Under the pieces are notes generated by a model that was given only the letters and a program-made list of their open reading frames with translations, did no database searches and was not told the DNA's origin. A stretch of 26,335 nt of DNA, from positions 4,371 through 30,705 of IMG/VR virus record IMGVR_UViG_3300011991_000005. The stretch is one strand, 5' to 3'. Positions 15,355-22,159 of this stretch are shown here, one piece after another. Position 1 is the stretch's first letter. Each line of letters begins with the position of its first letter. The DNA comes from a virus. Both the position numbers and the translations under genes were made by a program.

Positions 15355-15852
15355 TTAGCTTAAAAGTTCTACTTCACTATCATACATATATCTCCAGCAA
15401 GGGCTTCCTTCTCGAGGCTCAATCATTATTTCGTTTCCAACGTAGGTACTACAACAAGATGCTTTACGTTCTTCAACAGTCAATTCTCCTTGCAACTTAT
15501 ACTGTACAATCTCTCCTGTACGGAGCACTCTTGCCATCTTTACTTTTGGAGCTTTAGCCTCTTGGTCATCCTGCATCTGAAATTTGACCATCTCTAAAAC
15601 TGACATAAGAACGTCAATTGACTTAATGCTTAGGAATGTAAGTTCAAGCTCATTTCCAGTGGCAAGCTCGTCTGCTTGTCTTGGGGAAATACGTTCCCCT
15701 ATTCCAAAAGGCTTATTTAACTCTTGAAAGATTAATTTACCGTCCCCATTTGAGAATAAGCAGGGGCTAAAGACAATATCACCTATACCTAGGGTTACCT
15801 TGCTCTTACTTGTGGTTGTGGTTGTTTGTACTGTTTCTGTCGTTAATGCCAT
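15355..15852 (-). CDS. Hypothetical protein with Thr-rich N-terminus
   Basis: A 165-residue protein. Residues 1-18 are almost only Thr, Ser and Lys and probably disordered. Then come several short beta-like segments (VTLGIGDIVFSPCLFS, GKLIFQEL, ELELTFLSI), a helix SIDVLMSVLEMVKFQM and a C-terminal part with three cysteines (CCSTY, SPCWRY) that could pair or bind metal. The ATG at 15852 has AAGGAGG about eight bases upstream. It lies directly before the polymerase gene in the operon, so a replication accessory role is possible, but I recognise no family. Confidence 0.7.
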   Translation of the reverse strand: MALTTETVQTTTTTSKSKVTLGIGDIVFSPCLFSNGDGKLIFQELNKPFGIGERISPRQADELATGNELELTFLSIKSIDVLMSVLEMVKFQMQDDQEAKAPKVKMARVLRTGEIVQYKLQGELTVEERKASCCSTYVGNEIMIEPREGSPCWRYMYDSEVELLS

Positions 15853-15871
15853 TTAAACTTCCTCCTTTTTA

Positions 15872-16006
15872 TTAATTCATAAACTCGATTAAATAATCCA
15901 TCTTGCCGTTCAGGTGAGTCCTTGTGCCTGTGATCCGTACCCATCTCCCACCCATGTTGTGCAACTCTTCACTGCTTATCCATTGAGGGGCAGTGGGGGC
16001 ACTCAT
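15872..16006 (-). CDS. 44-residue hypothetical protein
   Basis: A short gene identified by translation of the gap between the coiled-coil gene and the Thr-rich gene. Its ATG (16006-16004) overlaps the upstream TGA as ATGA, the same coupling used throughout the window, and it ends in TAA at 15872, just before the next gene's AAGGAGG. The product begins MSAPTAPQWISSEELHNM and continues with GRWVRITGTRTHLNGKMDYLIEF. That W-V-x-I-T-G start looks like a single beta-rich mini-domain. No strong independent ribosome binding site is present, consistent with translational coupling. No family recognised. Confidence 0.62.
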   Translation of the reverse strand: MSAPTAPQWISSEELHNMGGRWVRITGTRTHLNGKMDYLIEFMN

Positions 16007-16257
16007 GCTTTTCTCGTAAAAAGAGCAGTGATATTGCCCAGTACCGTGTTGATCGAATCAGCTTCGTCCCTAAGGTCTGCTGCTTCTTGCTTGAGAGTAG
16101 CAGCTAATTCCTCATGCTCGACTGCATGTGCTTCCAAATCTGCTTTGTGAGCCTTCAGTTCGTCAATCGTGGTGGAGAAGATTTTCAGAGTGTCAGTAAC
16201 TGCACCTCTCGTTTTGGTAATTTTCTTTGCTTTTTTCTCGATTTGTCCGTTGAACAT
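16003..16257 (-). CDS. Small coiled-coil protein
   Basis: An 84-residue protein, basic at the N-terminus (QIEKKAKKITKTRG) and then a long helix rich in Ala, Glu, Asp, Leu and His from about residue 20 to 70 (heptad-like LKAHKADLEAHAVEHEELAATL). It is therefore probably a coiled coil that forms dimers or binds a partner. I start at ATG 16257, nine bases after AAGG; an ATG at 16266 lies on top of that site. It is followed by the 44-residue gene with an ATGA overlap. Function unknown; in a replication operon a structural or adaptor role is conceivable. Confidence 0.66.
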   Translation of the reverse strand: MFNGQIEKKAKKITKTRGAVTDTLKIFSTTIDELKAHKADLEAHAVEHEELAATLKQEAADLRDEADSINTVLGNITALFTRKA

Positions 16258-16275
16258 TTTTATCATCCTTTCGTT

Positions 16276-16536
16276 TTAAAATGTAGGCTCAAATTCAAAC
16301 TGACTTAAGATAGATGGTAATTGATTGAAGGATTTTGATGTCTTTTCTCCTGTTTGAACATTTCTAACATCCATATACGTAGCATGTGAACCACCGTTTC
16401 GTCCTGCATAAGCAACGTCTACTGAGCATTCGATAATGTCCCCGACCTTTAGGTTCTTGAACATTCCTGCTTGACTCTTTTTAACTATTTTTGTGATCTT
16501 CATAAGACCACTTTTTAACACGATTGTACTCATCAT
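16276..16536 (-). CDS. Small beta-rich hypothetical protein
   Basis: An 86-residue protein. The region GLMKITKIVKKSQAGMFKNLKVGDIIECSVDV (10-41) followed by SHATYMDVRNVQTGE looks like a small beta-barrel: basic strand, GD turn, hydrophobic strand. This is a common shape for phage proteins with RNA- or DNA-binding OB-like folds, but I cannot place it in a family. The ATG at 16536 overlaps the upstream TGA as ATGA, with AAAGGAG before it; the second ATG at 16533 is equally possible. It is co-transcribed with SSB and polymerase. Confidence 0.68.
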   Translation of the reverse strand: MMSTIVLKSGLMKITKIVKKSQAGMFKNLKVGDIIECSVDVAYAGRNGGSHATYMDVRNVQTGEKTSKSFNQLPSILSQFEFEPTF

Positions 16537-16820
16537 TTAAGCTCCTTTGTTCCTCCGAATCCGTGAAGGAAAATCTCTGCATCCATCATCAGTGCTGTTG
16601 GGTATTGAGTAATGAAGAACCCACTGCCGGATTCATCGAACTTTTGCCCAATGTCCCAGTAGGGGTTCTTTTTTGCAATTTCTGGGTACTTGGCTTGCAG
16701 TTTAACAAGCTCATCACACCAATGATCGAAAGTGGAATCGGGAATCTTGGACTCATTTAGTCGGTAGTACAGATAGCTATGAACTATTAGCTGTTTAGTT
16801 CTACGAGTAATGAGTTCCAA
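16533..16820 (-). CDS. LigA-related protein (NAD+ ligase domain Ia only)
   Basis: About 95 residues. The segment RRTKQLIVHSYLYYRLNESK followed by PDSTFDHWCDELVKLQAKYPE resembles domain Ia of NAD+-dependent DNA ligase, where LNxYxYeYYvLDxPxxsDxEYDxLxxEL captures NAD+. The Y-Y, D-x-x-x-D and EL...YPE positions match by eye. The rest of a ligase (adenylation, OB, zinc, HhH and BRCT parts) is absent, so it cannot seal DNA alone. It then continues with NPYWDIGQKFDESGSGFF. Similar stand-alone phage proteins are annotated LigA-related. The start is uncertain: TTG 16820 is my choice, since the longer frame to 16955 lies inside the SSB-like gene and ATT codons nearby are possible. Confidence 0.66.
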   Translation of the reverse strand: MELITRRTKQLIVHSYLYYRLNESKIPDSTFDHWCDELVKLQAKYPEIAKKNPYWDIGQKFDESGSGFFITQYPTALMMDAEIFLHGFGGTKELK

Positions 16821-16839
16821 GATCCTTTCATCCTCAATA

Positions 16840-17484
16840 TTAGAAATCGTATTCTTTGCCTTGACCTTCAGCAGCAGTTGTTGGAACCTCAATTGGGATT
16901 GAAGCAATAATCTTAGCCAAGTATTCTTCCGATGGAGCACGTAAGATTCCGGCATAGAAGTCGGATCGTTCTTGACTGCCTAACACAAATACCTTCATGT
17001 CAGCTGGTAAAGCGAGTCCAGCCTTTTGTTTCGGAGGGAGGGGAATGAAGCTATAAGCAGTATCTTGGGCAGAACTGCCTGAGCGTTTCAGCAAAAACAC
17101 TTCATCATTTACGTCCTCACCGTATGTGTCAATGATGCTGTAGACCGCAGCTACATGCTTCTTGCTTGTGTCGAAGAGAACAATTTCCTTTTTATCCACG
17201 TCATAGAGTGGTACCAAATATTTGATAGACCGTTTAATGTCGGCATCACAGGACTTGCATGCCATTCCAGGACGAGGAGCCGTGCAGACGTGGGAAGGAA
17301 TCTTTTGATTGTAATCACCGTGTCCGGCATAGTTGACGAAATCTTTGTCTAACAGGATAACTCGGATGGACTCGCCAGCTTTCAATTTAACGTAGCTGTT
17401 CTTTTTACCAAAATTAGATGTTTCTTCGGCTTGTAGCTTTGCTTCGTTGCCCTCGGCAATAAAATAGTTAATTTGTTCTGTCAT
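16840..17484 (-). CDS. Single-stranded DNA-binding protein-like, zinc-containing
   Basis: A 214-residue protein with the organisation of phage SSBs that coat single-stranded DNA: a basic, beta-rich body (SYVKLKAGESIRVILL), a metal-binding insert H65-x-C67-x8-C76-x2-C79, and an acidic or aromatic tail EYDF like the C-terminal tips SSBs use to bind partners. The H-C-C-C insert recalls T4 gp32. The start is ATG 17484; the frame continues to 17574, but that stretch is promoter element 3 and leader. GAGAG is the only weak ribosome binding site. It is the first gene of the SSB-to-RusA operon. This gene holds about four of the window's GCG/CGC triplets, unlike its neighbours, which suggests a different history. 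Family call is moderate. Confidence 0.68.
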   Translation of the reverse strand: MTEQINYFIAEGNEAKLQAEETSNFGKKNSYVKLKAGESIRVILLDKDFVNYAGHGDYNQKIPSHVCTAPRPGMACKSCDADIKRSIKYLVPLYDVDKKEIVLFDTSKKHVAAVYSIIDTYGEDVNDEVFLLKRSGSSAQDTAYSFIPLPPKQKAGLALPADMKVFVLGSQERSDFYAGILRAPSEEYLAKIIASIPIEVPTTAAEGQGKEYDF

Positions 17485-17559
17485 TTTTAATACACTCTCA
17501 TTTCGTTTTTTATTTTTTCCTCGTTCTATATTCAGTTTTCTCTGTGCTCCCAACTCCTC

Positions 17560-17599
17560 CTTACACCGAACCATTAGCAGGATTAGTCAGATTGTCACT
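17560..17599 (-). promoter_or_regulatory. Phage-type promoter element 3 (SSB-polymerase operon)
   Basis: GTGACA (17598-17593), 16 bases, then TAATGGTTCGGTGTA (17576-17562) followed by AGG on the transcribed strand. It lies between the terminator of the sigma-like gene and the SSB-like gene, so the SSB operon has its own start signal. It has the same spacing as elements 1, 2 and 4. The leader to the SSB ATG is about 75 bases. Confidence 0.7.
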
Positions 17600-17631
17600 C
17601 TCTGCTGTAAATTCTTTTTAAAAAAGGGCAA

Positions 17632-17659
17632 ATAAAAAAGCCTCCATGAAAGGAAGCTT
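17632..17659 (-). terminator. Rho-independent terminator of the sigma-like gene
   Basis: On the minus strand AAGCTTCC and GGAGGCTT pair into an 8-bp stem (one T-G wobble) with a TTTCAT loop, followed by TTTTTTA. It lies about 20 bases after the stop of the sigma-like gene and directly before promoter element 3, separating the sigma-like unit from the SSB operon. Confidence 0.78.
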
Positions 17660-17681
17660 GTTTACTGCTTTAATCTAAGTA

Positions 17682-18431
17682 CTATGCTCTCATTTTTATA
17701 GGAATAGGAATGCCCATTTGGAAGTAATGCCTTTCAGTCGGTGGAATACATTTTCTCAACTTACGTCTGACCCAGTTGAGTTGTGCAGTTCTTTGGCTAG
17801 TCCCCTCAGGTACGTAACCCATTATTACAGCAGTCTCTCTTGGATCACGACCGACAGCTACCAGTGCAGCCACATCTCCAGCAACTTCATCAACCTTTTT
17901 AATTTCTTCCATTAACTGTCGTGCAGCATCTTGTTCACAGATCAAATTTTCTACATCCATTCGTGGGTCAGACAAGTCCCACGTCATTGGCACTTTAATT
18001 CCTTTTTCTTCTAGGTTTAAGCCCCCATCCATATAAAACATGTGAAATGACTTATTTGCTATAGCTGCCTCTTCAAATAAATCACTTTTTGTGCAGGGGC
18101 CAAAGAAGTGGTTGTCTCGATTTTCTCTACCAAAGAGCCAGGTCAAATTCTTTTTAAACCCTACGTTTGCAAACTGAGCAAAAGAGACTCCCATTTCTGG
18201 GTTAAACATTTCAGCAGATTTCCACAGTGATTCCAACAAGGTTGACTCACAATCTTCAGCTTCAAGACCAAATTGTAAAGATGCTTTAATGGCACGTCCC
18301 TGTATATACCCTTTACACTGGGTTAGCATAAGGTCAAAGTACCTTCCTTCACCACTTTCTTGGAACAATTTCACGAGAGGGTCTAACCCGTCAAGGGAGG
18401 TACTTTGGTCAACATTTATCATTTTACACAC
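17682..18431 (-). CDS. Phage sigma-factor-like protein
   Basis: A 249-residue protein with two regions that resemble sigma-70 factors. Residues 58-108 (AEDCESTLLESLWKSAEMF, then NPEMGVSFAQFANVGFKKNL) align by eye with sigma region 2, where D-x-x-Q-E-x-x-x-x-x-W-x-A...FdPe.GvkFs.yA contacts core RNA polymerase and the -10 element. Residues about 185-228 (RDPRETAVIMGYVPEGTSQR, then TAQLNWVRRKLRK) look like the region 4 helix-turn-helix that reads the -35. The middle is unlike host sigma-A. GTG 18431 or ATG 18422 is the start; ribosome-binding signals are weak. It has its own promoter and terminator, and four repeated non-host promoter elements exist in the window, which strongly suggests its targets. 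Sigma assignment is by pattern only. Confidence 0.62.
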   Translation of the reverse strand: MCKMINVDQSTSLDGLDPLVKLFQESGEGRYFDLMLTQCKGYIQGRAIKASLQFGLEAEDCESTLLESLWKSAEMFNPEMGVSFAQFANVGFKKNLTWLFGRENRDNHFFGPCTKSDLFEEAAIANKSFHMFYMDGGLNLEEKGIKVPMTWDLSDPRMDVENLICEQDAARQLMEEIKKVDEVAGDVAALVAVGRDPRETAVIMGYVPEGTSQRTAQLNWVRRKLRKCIPPTERHYFQMGIPIPIKMRA

Positions 18432-18459
18432 TACTTTCTTTTGCTTCTGCTTATTTTTT

Positions 18460-18517
18460 TACACCGAACACTTGATCTTCTTTTATAAGTATATTATAGC
18501 ATATGACGTTCTAGAAC
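18460..18517 (-). promoter_or_regulatory. Promoter of the sigma-like gene: host-type -10, palindrome and half-element
   Basis: On the transcribed strand TGCTATAAT (18501-18493) is an extended -10 for host sigma-A; no good -35 is seen. It is preceded by the perfect 10-bp palindrome GTTCTAGAAC (18508-18517), which overlaps the primase stop codon. Downstream lies CAAGTGTTCGGTGTA (18474-18460), matching the downstream half of promoter elements 1-4 without the GTGACA half. This suggests an early host-driven gene with an added operator or autoregulatory site. Confidence 0.62.
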
Positions 18518-19512
18518 ACCATTGTTAAAGTGTGTGGAATTTGTGTCGTTTCCTTTGATTTCAGTACATATTCTGTGGAACTTAAAGCCGTGCTAACTAT
18601 TTCATTTATTTGATTAGAATCAAGTTCATTTACATCCTTGAAACCCTGGAACCTAGACCAGTCAAGGATCTTCAGACTCGGGACCCAAAATAATTTCCTT
18701 ATCATCTCCTCACAAATAGTTCTTCCAGCCTCATCATTGTCAGTTCCAATAATTATTTCCTCTATAGGGCAGTTCTGTAATTCCAGTAATTGAGCCTTAG
18801 TTATGTGAGAAGTTCCCAATGCTACAGCCGAATATCCGTTCTGCCATAAATAGAGGGCATCAATCTCACTCTCCACTATAACAATTGATTTGGACATTTT
18901 TCTGTAGACATGATTAATGCCGAAAAGAGTTATCTTGTTTGGTCCAATCGTGCTCAAATGGTAGGTCCAAAAGAATTTTCCTGTGACCGATCTTTTCTTG
19001 GCCCCAACACATCTGCCGAGCCGATCATACCATAGCAGTGTGATACACTGTCCGTTCGGATCGTACCCGACTCGAAACCTTCTTTGCCAAATATCTGAAA
19101 TTCCCCGACCCTCGAGGTAGGGGTGCCTGAAATCCCAAAGTGCTAGTGTTTCTTCAGGGACATAATTGATCTCTTCTTCTTCATCTGTACCCCCTCTGAA
19201 TATCAAGTCAAATGGTTTATCAATTTCGTCTGGGTTGATGCCATAATTTCCACGTAACCAAGATTCAGCAGCATCATATGAAGCAAGCCCTTCAATCTTT
19301 TTAACGAACATTGGCAGATTCCCATGTACATTACAAGATCCTGAGAGACAGTGGTACTTTCCATTGTAGATATTGATCCCAAAGCTTGGGTGCTTATCCT
19401 CGTGGAAGGGGCAGGACATCATAAAGTTATTTCCCGATTTTTTATAGTTTATTCCACGTAGCTCTAAGTAATCTGCTACGTCAAATTCAAATTCAGAAGT
19501 AATTATTGCCAC
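18511..19512 (-). CDS. dnaG: DNA primase (CHC2 zinc finger and Toprim)
   Basis: A 333-residue DnaG-type primase, shorter than host DnaG (about 600). The N-terminal zinc finger has C34, H37, C55 and C60 in CPFHEDKHPSF...YHCLSGSC. The Toprim domain has E214/E216 in VIVESEIDALYLW and D258-N-D260 in IIIGTDNDEAGR, which bind the catalytic metals. The C-terminal helicase-binding domain of DnaG is missing, so contacts with the helicase must differ. The start is GTG 19512 with AAAGGTGG about ten bases upstream. It makes RNA primers for the lagging strand, with the DnaB-like helicase encoded upstream. The plus-strand regulator pair lies between the two genes. Confidence 0.9.
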   Translation of the reverse strand: MAIITSEFEFDVADYLELRGINYKKSGNNFMMSCPFHEDKHPSFGINIYNGKYHCLSGSCNVHGNLPMFVKKIEGLASYDAAESWLRGNYGINPDEIDKPFDLIFRGGTDEEEEINYVPEETLALWDFRHPYLEGRGISDIWQRRFRVGYDPNGQCITLLWYDRLGRCVGAKKRSVTGKFFWTYHLSTIGPNKITLFGINHVYRKMSKSIVIVESEIDALYLWQNGYSAVALGTSHITKAQLLELQNCPIEEIIIGTDNDEAGRTICEEMIRKLFWVPSLKILDWSRFQGFKDVNELDSNQINEIVSTALSSTEYVLKSKETTQIPHTLTMVF

Positions 19513-19566
19513 TTACTAATCCCACCTTTACTTGAAATAAATAACTCTGTACAAATAAATAATAAT

Positions 19567-19615
19567 GGGTATACTGTAGGGTATAACGTAACTACGTGAA
19601 CTAAGTGGTTTACGT
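19567..19615. repeat. Clustered short repeats in the divergent control region
   Basis: Two direct copies of GGGTATA (19567-19573 and 19579-19585) are followed by three ACGT cores (19586, 19594, 19612) within ACGTAACT, ACGTGAACT and ACGTGATTT. They lie just downstream of the minus-strand promoter at 19626-19654, a position where a repressor could block primase transcription. Binding by the adjacent Xre-type protein is inferred. Confidence 0.45.
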
Positions 19616-19625
19616 GATTTCTGTT

Positions 19626-19654
19626 ATAATACTACAAAATAACTTAAATGTCAT
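19626..19654 (-). promoter_or_regulatory. Host-type promoter of the primase gene
   Basis: On the minus strand ATGACA (19654-19649) is followed by 17 bases and TATTAT (19631-19626), each one mismatch from the sigma-A consensus. The leader to the primase GTG is about 105 bases. The rest of the 341-base intergenic stretch 19513-19853 is AT-rich, with the repeats at 19567-19615 and the plus-strand promoter at 19805-19833; no other gene is supported. Confidence 0.6.
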
Positions 19655-19804
19655 CTAATTTTTGAAAATATTTTAAAATTATATTTTCAGGCCCCCTAAA
19701 AATTATATTTGCTTTCGTATGCTACAATATTACTAGGAGAATTGCATAAAAATTGTCATCACTTCCCTTTATACTGTGATTGGGTATTGTTCCATTATTA
19801 ACAC

Positions 19805-19833
19805 TTGGTTCGGAAAATAAATAATACTATAAT
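19805..19833 (+). promoter_or_regulatory. Host-type promoter of the regulator-membrane protein pair
   Basis: TTGGTT (19805-19810), a 17-base spacer and a perfect TATAAT (19828-19833) on the plus strand, with GGAGG at 19842-19846 and ATG at 19854. The leader is therefore very short. GGTTCGG within the -35 resembles the core of the phage promoter elements, but no GTGACA stands upstream, so I treat that as chance. Confidence 0.75.
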
Positions 19834-19853
19834 ATTATATTGGAGGTACTCAT

Positions 19854-20318
19854 ATGTGCAAAATTGAGGATGTTAACGATATTAAGAAAGAAGATGTAAA
19901 GGATGAAGAAAGAGATCGGTTTCTAAGGCAATTTGAAGCTGGTCGGTATCTAAAACATTTACGTGGGGACCGTCCCTTGACCGAAGTTTCTAAATTGTTA
20001 GGAGTTTCTACTAACTACATCTCAGAGATTGAGAGGGGTAAATTGCCCTCAGATCACTTCTTGCTGGTATCTTCTAAAGTTTACAAAATTGACGAGGATG
20101 ATTTGTTTTCTAGATGGGGGAAAATCCCCATTCTTGCAAAAAAGGAAGTTACCGATAACCCAACTCTTCTATCAACACTTGCTGAAATAGGAAGAAACAA
20201 AAAGCTGTCTGACGAACAAAAAGAGAGATTGTATGATTCTATATATCACACTTATGAAACATTTATTAAGGAGATAGAGTTAGAAAATAAGAGGGCCGTA
20301 AAGAAGGGTGATAAATAG
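19854..20318 (+). CDS. Xre-family helix-turn-helix transcriptional regulator
   Basis: A 154-residue regulator. A charged N-terminal stretch (1-25) precedes an Xre/Cro-type HTH at about 29-80: LKHLRGDRPLTEVSKLLG, STNYISEIERGKLPSDHFL, with the recognition helix around TNYISEIERGK. The C-terminal half is helical (LSTLAEIGRNKKLSDEQKER) and may dimerise or sense a signal. GGAGG lies seven bases before the ATG. It is one of only two plus-strand genes and faces the primase across a region with clustered repeats, so it probably controls itself and perhaps primase expression. It could be an immunity-type repressor; there is no integrase in view to support lysogeny. The membrane protein starts two bases after its stop. 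Confidence 0.82.
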   Translation: MCKIEDVNDIKKEDVKDEERDRFLRQFEAGRYLKHLRGDRPLTEVSKLLGVSTNYISEIERGKLPSDHFLLVSSKVYKIDEDDLFSRWGKIPILAKKEVTDNPTLLSTLAEIGRNKKLSDEQKERLYDSIYHTYETFIKEIELENKRAVKKGDK

Positions 20319-20320
20319 TT

Positions 20321-20779
20321 ATGTTGAAGCAAACATTCTTGGGGATAATGGGATGGCTAACTAGTATTTTCGGATACTCGTCAGCCCTCATGATCAAGGA
20401 TACAGTGAACTATCTATCTGGGGTGGTACTTGGAATGCTAATTATGACTTGGATATTTTCCCATGCTATCCTTGAAGTTATGAGGACACCCAAGCTGGAT
20501 CCAGACATTGCTCTCGTGAAAGTAGGGTACAAGGGAACCTTTCATATGCAAGCATATGCAAAATCTCCAGCAGAAGTCATAGAGGTTTTATTCGGCTATA
20601 TAATTCTAAAACTTTCCCCAAAGAAGACCTCTGTTCGTTTCAAATCTCTTAAATACATTAGATTTACAGTCATTGTAGCTATTATTATCTTCATACTTTT
20701 GGGTTTTTCACTTTCCTACTGGCACTACATGCCTATCGATGCTAATAATTACTTAACAGCTCATGCTTTGATCCATTAG
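20321..20779 (+). CDS. Membrane protein paired with the Xre regulator
   Basis: A 152-residue protein with hydrophobic segments at about 5-23 (amphipathic), 29-50 (VNYLSGVVLGMLIMTWIFSH) and 112-132 (FTVIVAIIIFILLGFSL). Between the last two is a basic and polar loop of about 60 residues containing KVGYKGTFHMQAYAKSP. Two or three membrane spans with a sizeable soluble loop are likely. The ATG at 20321 follows the regulator's TAG at 20316-20318 by two bases, with AAGGGTG upstream, so the two are co-expressed. I recognise no family. A membrane sensor for the regulator, or a superinfection-exclusion protein with a co-expressed repressor, are both possible; neither is shown by sequence. Confidence 0.72.
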   Translation: MLKQTFLGIMGWLTSIFGYSSALMIKDTVNYLSGVVLGMLIMTWIFSHAILEVMRTPKLDPDIALVKVGYKGTFHMQAYAKSPAEVIEVLFGYIILKLSPKKTSVRFKSLKYIRFTVIVAIIIFILLGFSLSYWHYMPIDANNYLTAHALIH

Positions 20780-20869
20780 AAGATTGTCAGTTTTCCTCCT
20801 CTATTCCAATATACAAAGTTTTCGATGAATTGTAAATACCCCGATTGCATCCCGACCCATTTCATTCCT

Positions 20870-22159
20870 TTAAAAGATGTCCGTTGCCTTCTTTGTTTCA
20901 ATCAATCCGGCATCCGGCAACCAATTCATCTCAAGTTCTGTACCTTCCCCTCCAGCTCTGCTCTTTGCTACGAAGAGGAGGGCTTTTCCACATTCTTCAT
21001 TTGTTTGGGCATCCTTCCACTTAGTACTGTCAAACGTCAACAAGCAATCAACGTCTTGGATAATTTGAATCGTCTCACTGTAATCTTTTACTGTGGGTGG
21101 TTGTAATATCCTGAGTGATTCGTCCTCAACGTCAGACTTCTTTTTAGACTTCTCATAATCACCGTTTGCTTGATATAAGAGGCAGATCACTACCCCATAC
21201 TTCCCAGCCATTTCTTTCAACCGTTTACTCGTATCTGACTTTCCATCTCGGTCATTCGTGATGTGCCGGATCAAACTGAACTGATCGATGATGACCACGT
21301 CTGGATGATGAGTTTGGATATCATGCTCAATCTGTGCCACTGTCATTCCCTTTGCCCAATCCTCTTGAGTCTTTATGATTAGAGGGGCTTTTGTGCTGCC
21401 CTTTCCGTAATCTCCTAGATATTTCTTATAGTCTTCTTCACTGTGAAAATCTAAGCTACCTGTGAACAAGGCACGATTGCTGAATTTTCCTTTCAAAGTG
21501 TCTAGCCGGAATGAAAGCTCAGGCTTACTCATTTCTCCAGACTCAAACAAGCAGCTCAAGCCCATGTCGTTCACAGTCAGTGCTTCCATTAGACCCAGCC
21601 AGGTCTTGCCTTTGCCAGTGAATGCCTGGATAGAAAGATAATACCCACCAGTCATTTCACCAAGTGCTTCAGTGAGTTCTGGAAAGAAGAATGGGATACG
21701 TCTGCTAAAATCGTGCTTCTTACGTCTCTCAAACTCAGCTAACCGTTCAGCTCCAGAGTTTGCCCAATCCACACCGTTTTTGCCTTGACTCATGCTTTGA
21801 TTTCTGAACTCTTGGGTTTTCATTTCCATCTTTTCGATGATCTCATTTGCACTCAATTCACCAAATTGTTGGGCTGTTTCTACGAAAAATTGCTTCTGAG
21901 CATTCTTCACATTTCGTTCAATAAGCTTCTTAGCCAAGGTCTCTACAGACTCACTTGATTCAGCTACTTCAAAGTTGTCGGTGTTCTCGATCACGGACCC
22001 AATAGAGGGTAATTCCCCGAACTCTTCCAAATGCTTTACTGCATATTTATACACGTTTTTCCGAGTAAGCCATTGAGATTCATCCATTAGTCCAAACCGA
22101 ACCAAGGAGGAAGCATCTCTGTTATTGATAATGGTATTTAATAATTGTAACTCCAACAT
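20870..22159 (-). CDS. dnaB: DnaB-like replicative helicase
   Basis: A 429-residue helicase of the DnaB/SF4 family that unwinds the fork as a hexamer. The N-terminal 120 residues are helical and resemble the DnaB N-domain. The RecA core has Walker A AFTGKGKT (179-186), a catalytic-type Glu in CLFESGEM (206), Walker B VVIIDQFS (288-295) and a late AKSRAGGEGTELEM segment like the H4 loop that contacts DNA. The ATG at 22159 shares a base with the loader gene's TAA (TAATG), with AGGAGG eight bases upstream. It is the last gene of the operon. About 70 bases past its stop, an unused AGAGGAGG (minus strand, 20802-20795) remains without a gene, next to the plus-strand cassette. Confidence 0.88.
   Translation of the reverse strand: MLELQLLNTIINNRDASSLVRFGLMDESQWLTRKNVYKYAVKHLEEFGELPSIGSVIENTDNFEVAESSESVETLAKKLIERNVKNAQKQFFVETAQQFGELSANEIIEKMEMKTQEFRNQSMSQGKNGVDWANSGAERLAEFERRKKHDFSRRIPFFFPELTEALGEMTGGYYLSIQAFTGKGKTWLGLMEALTVNDMGLSCLFESGEMSKPELSFRLDTLKGKFSNRALFTGSLDFHSEEDYKKYLGDYGKGSTKAPLIIKTQEDWAKGMTVAQIEHDIQTHHPDVVIIDQFSLIRHITNDRDGKSDTSKRLKEMAGKYGVVICLLYQANGDYEKSKKKSDVEDESLRILQPPTVKDYSETIQIIQDVDCLLTFDSTKWKDAQTNEECGKALLFVAKSRAGGEGTELEMNWLPDAGLIETKKATDIF

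Noticed and set aside
17485-17574. An N-terminal extension of the SSB-like protein to 17574
   Set aside because: The added segment is promoter element 3 and leader DNA; the ATG at 17484 begins the conserved-looking body.
19742-19801. A 19-codon plus-strand frame after AGGAG in the divergent control region
   Set aside because: The ribosome binding site is only about two bases from the TTG, the product shows no recognisable pattern, and the region is better explained as regulatory.
19804-19816. GGTTCGG in the plus-strand promoter considered as a fifth full phage promoter element
   Set aside because: There is no GTGACA 16 bases upstream, the match is only seven bases, and a good host-type -35/-10 explains the site.
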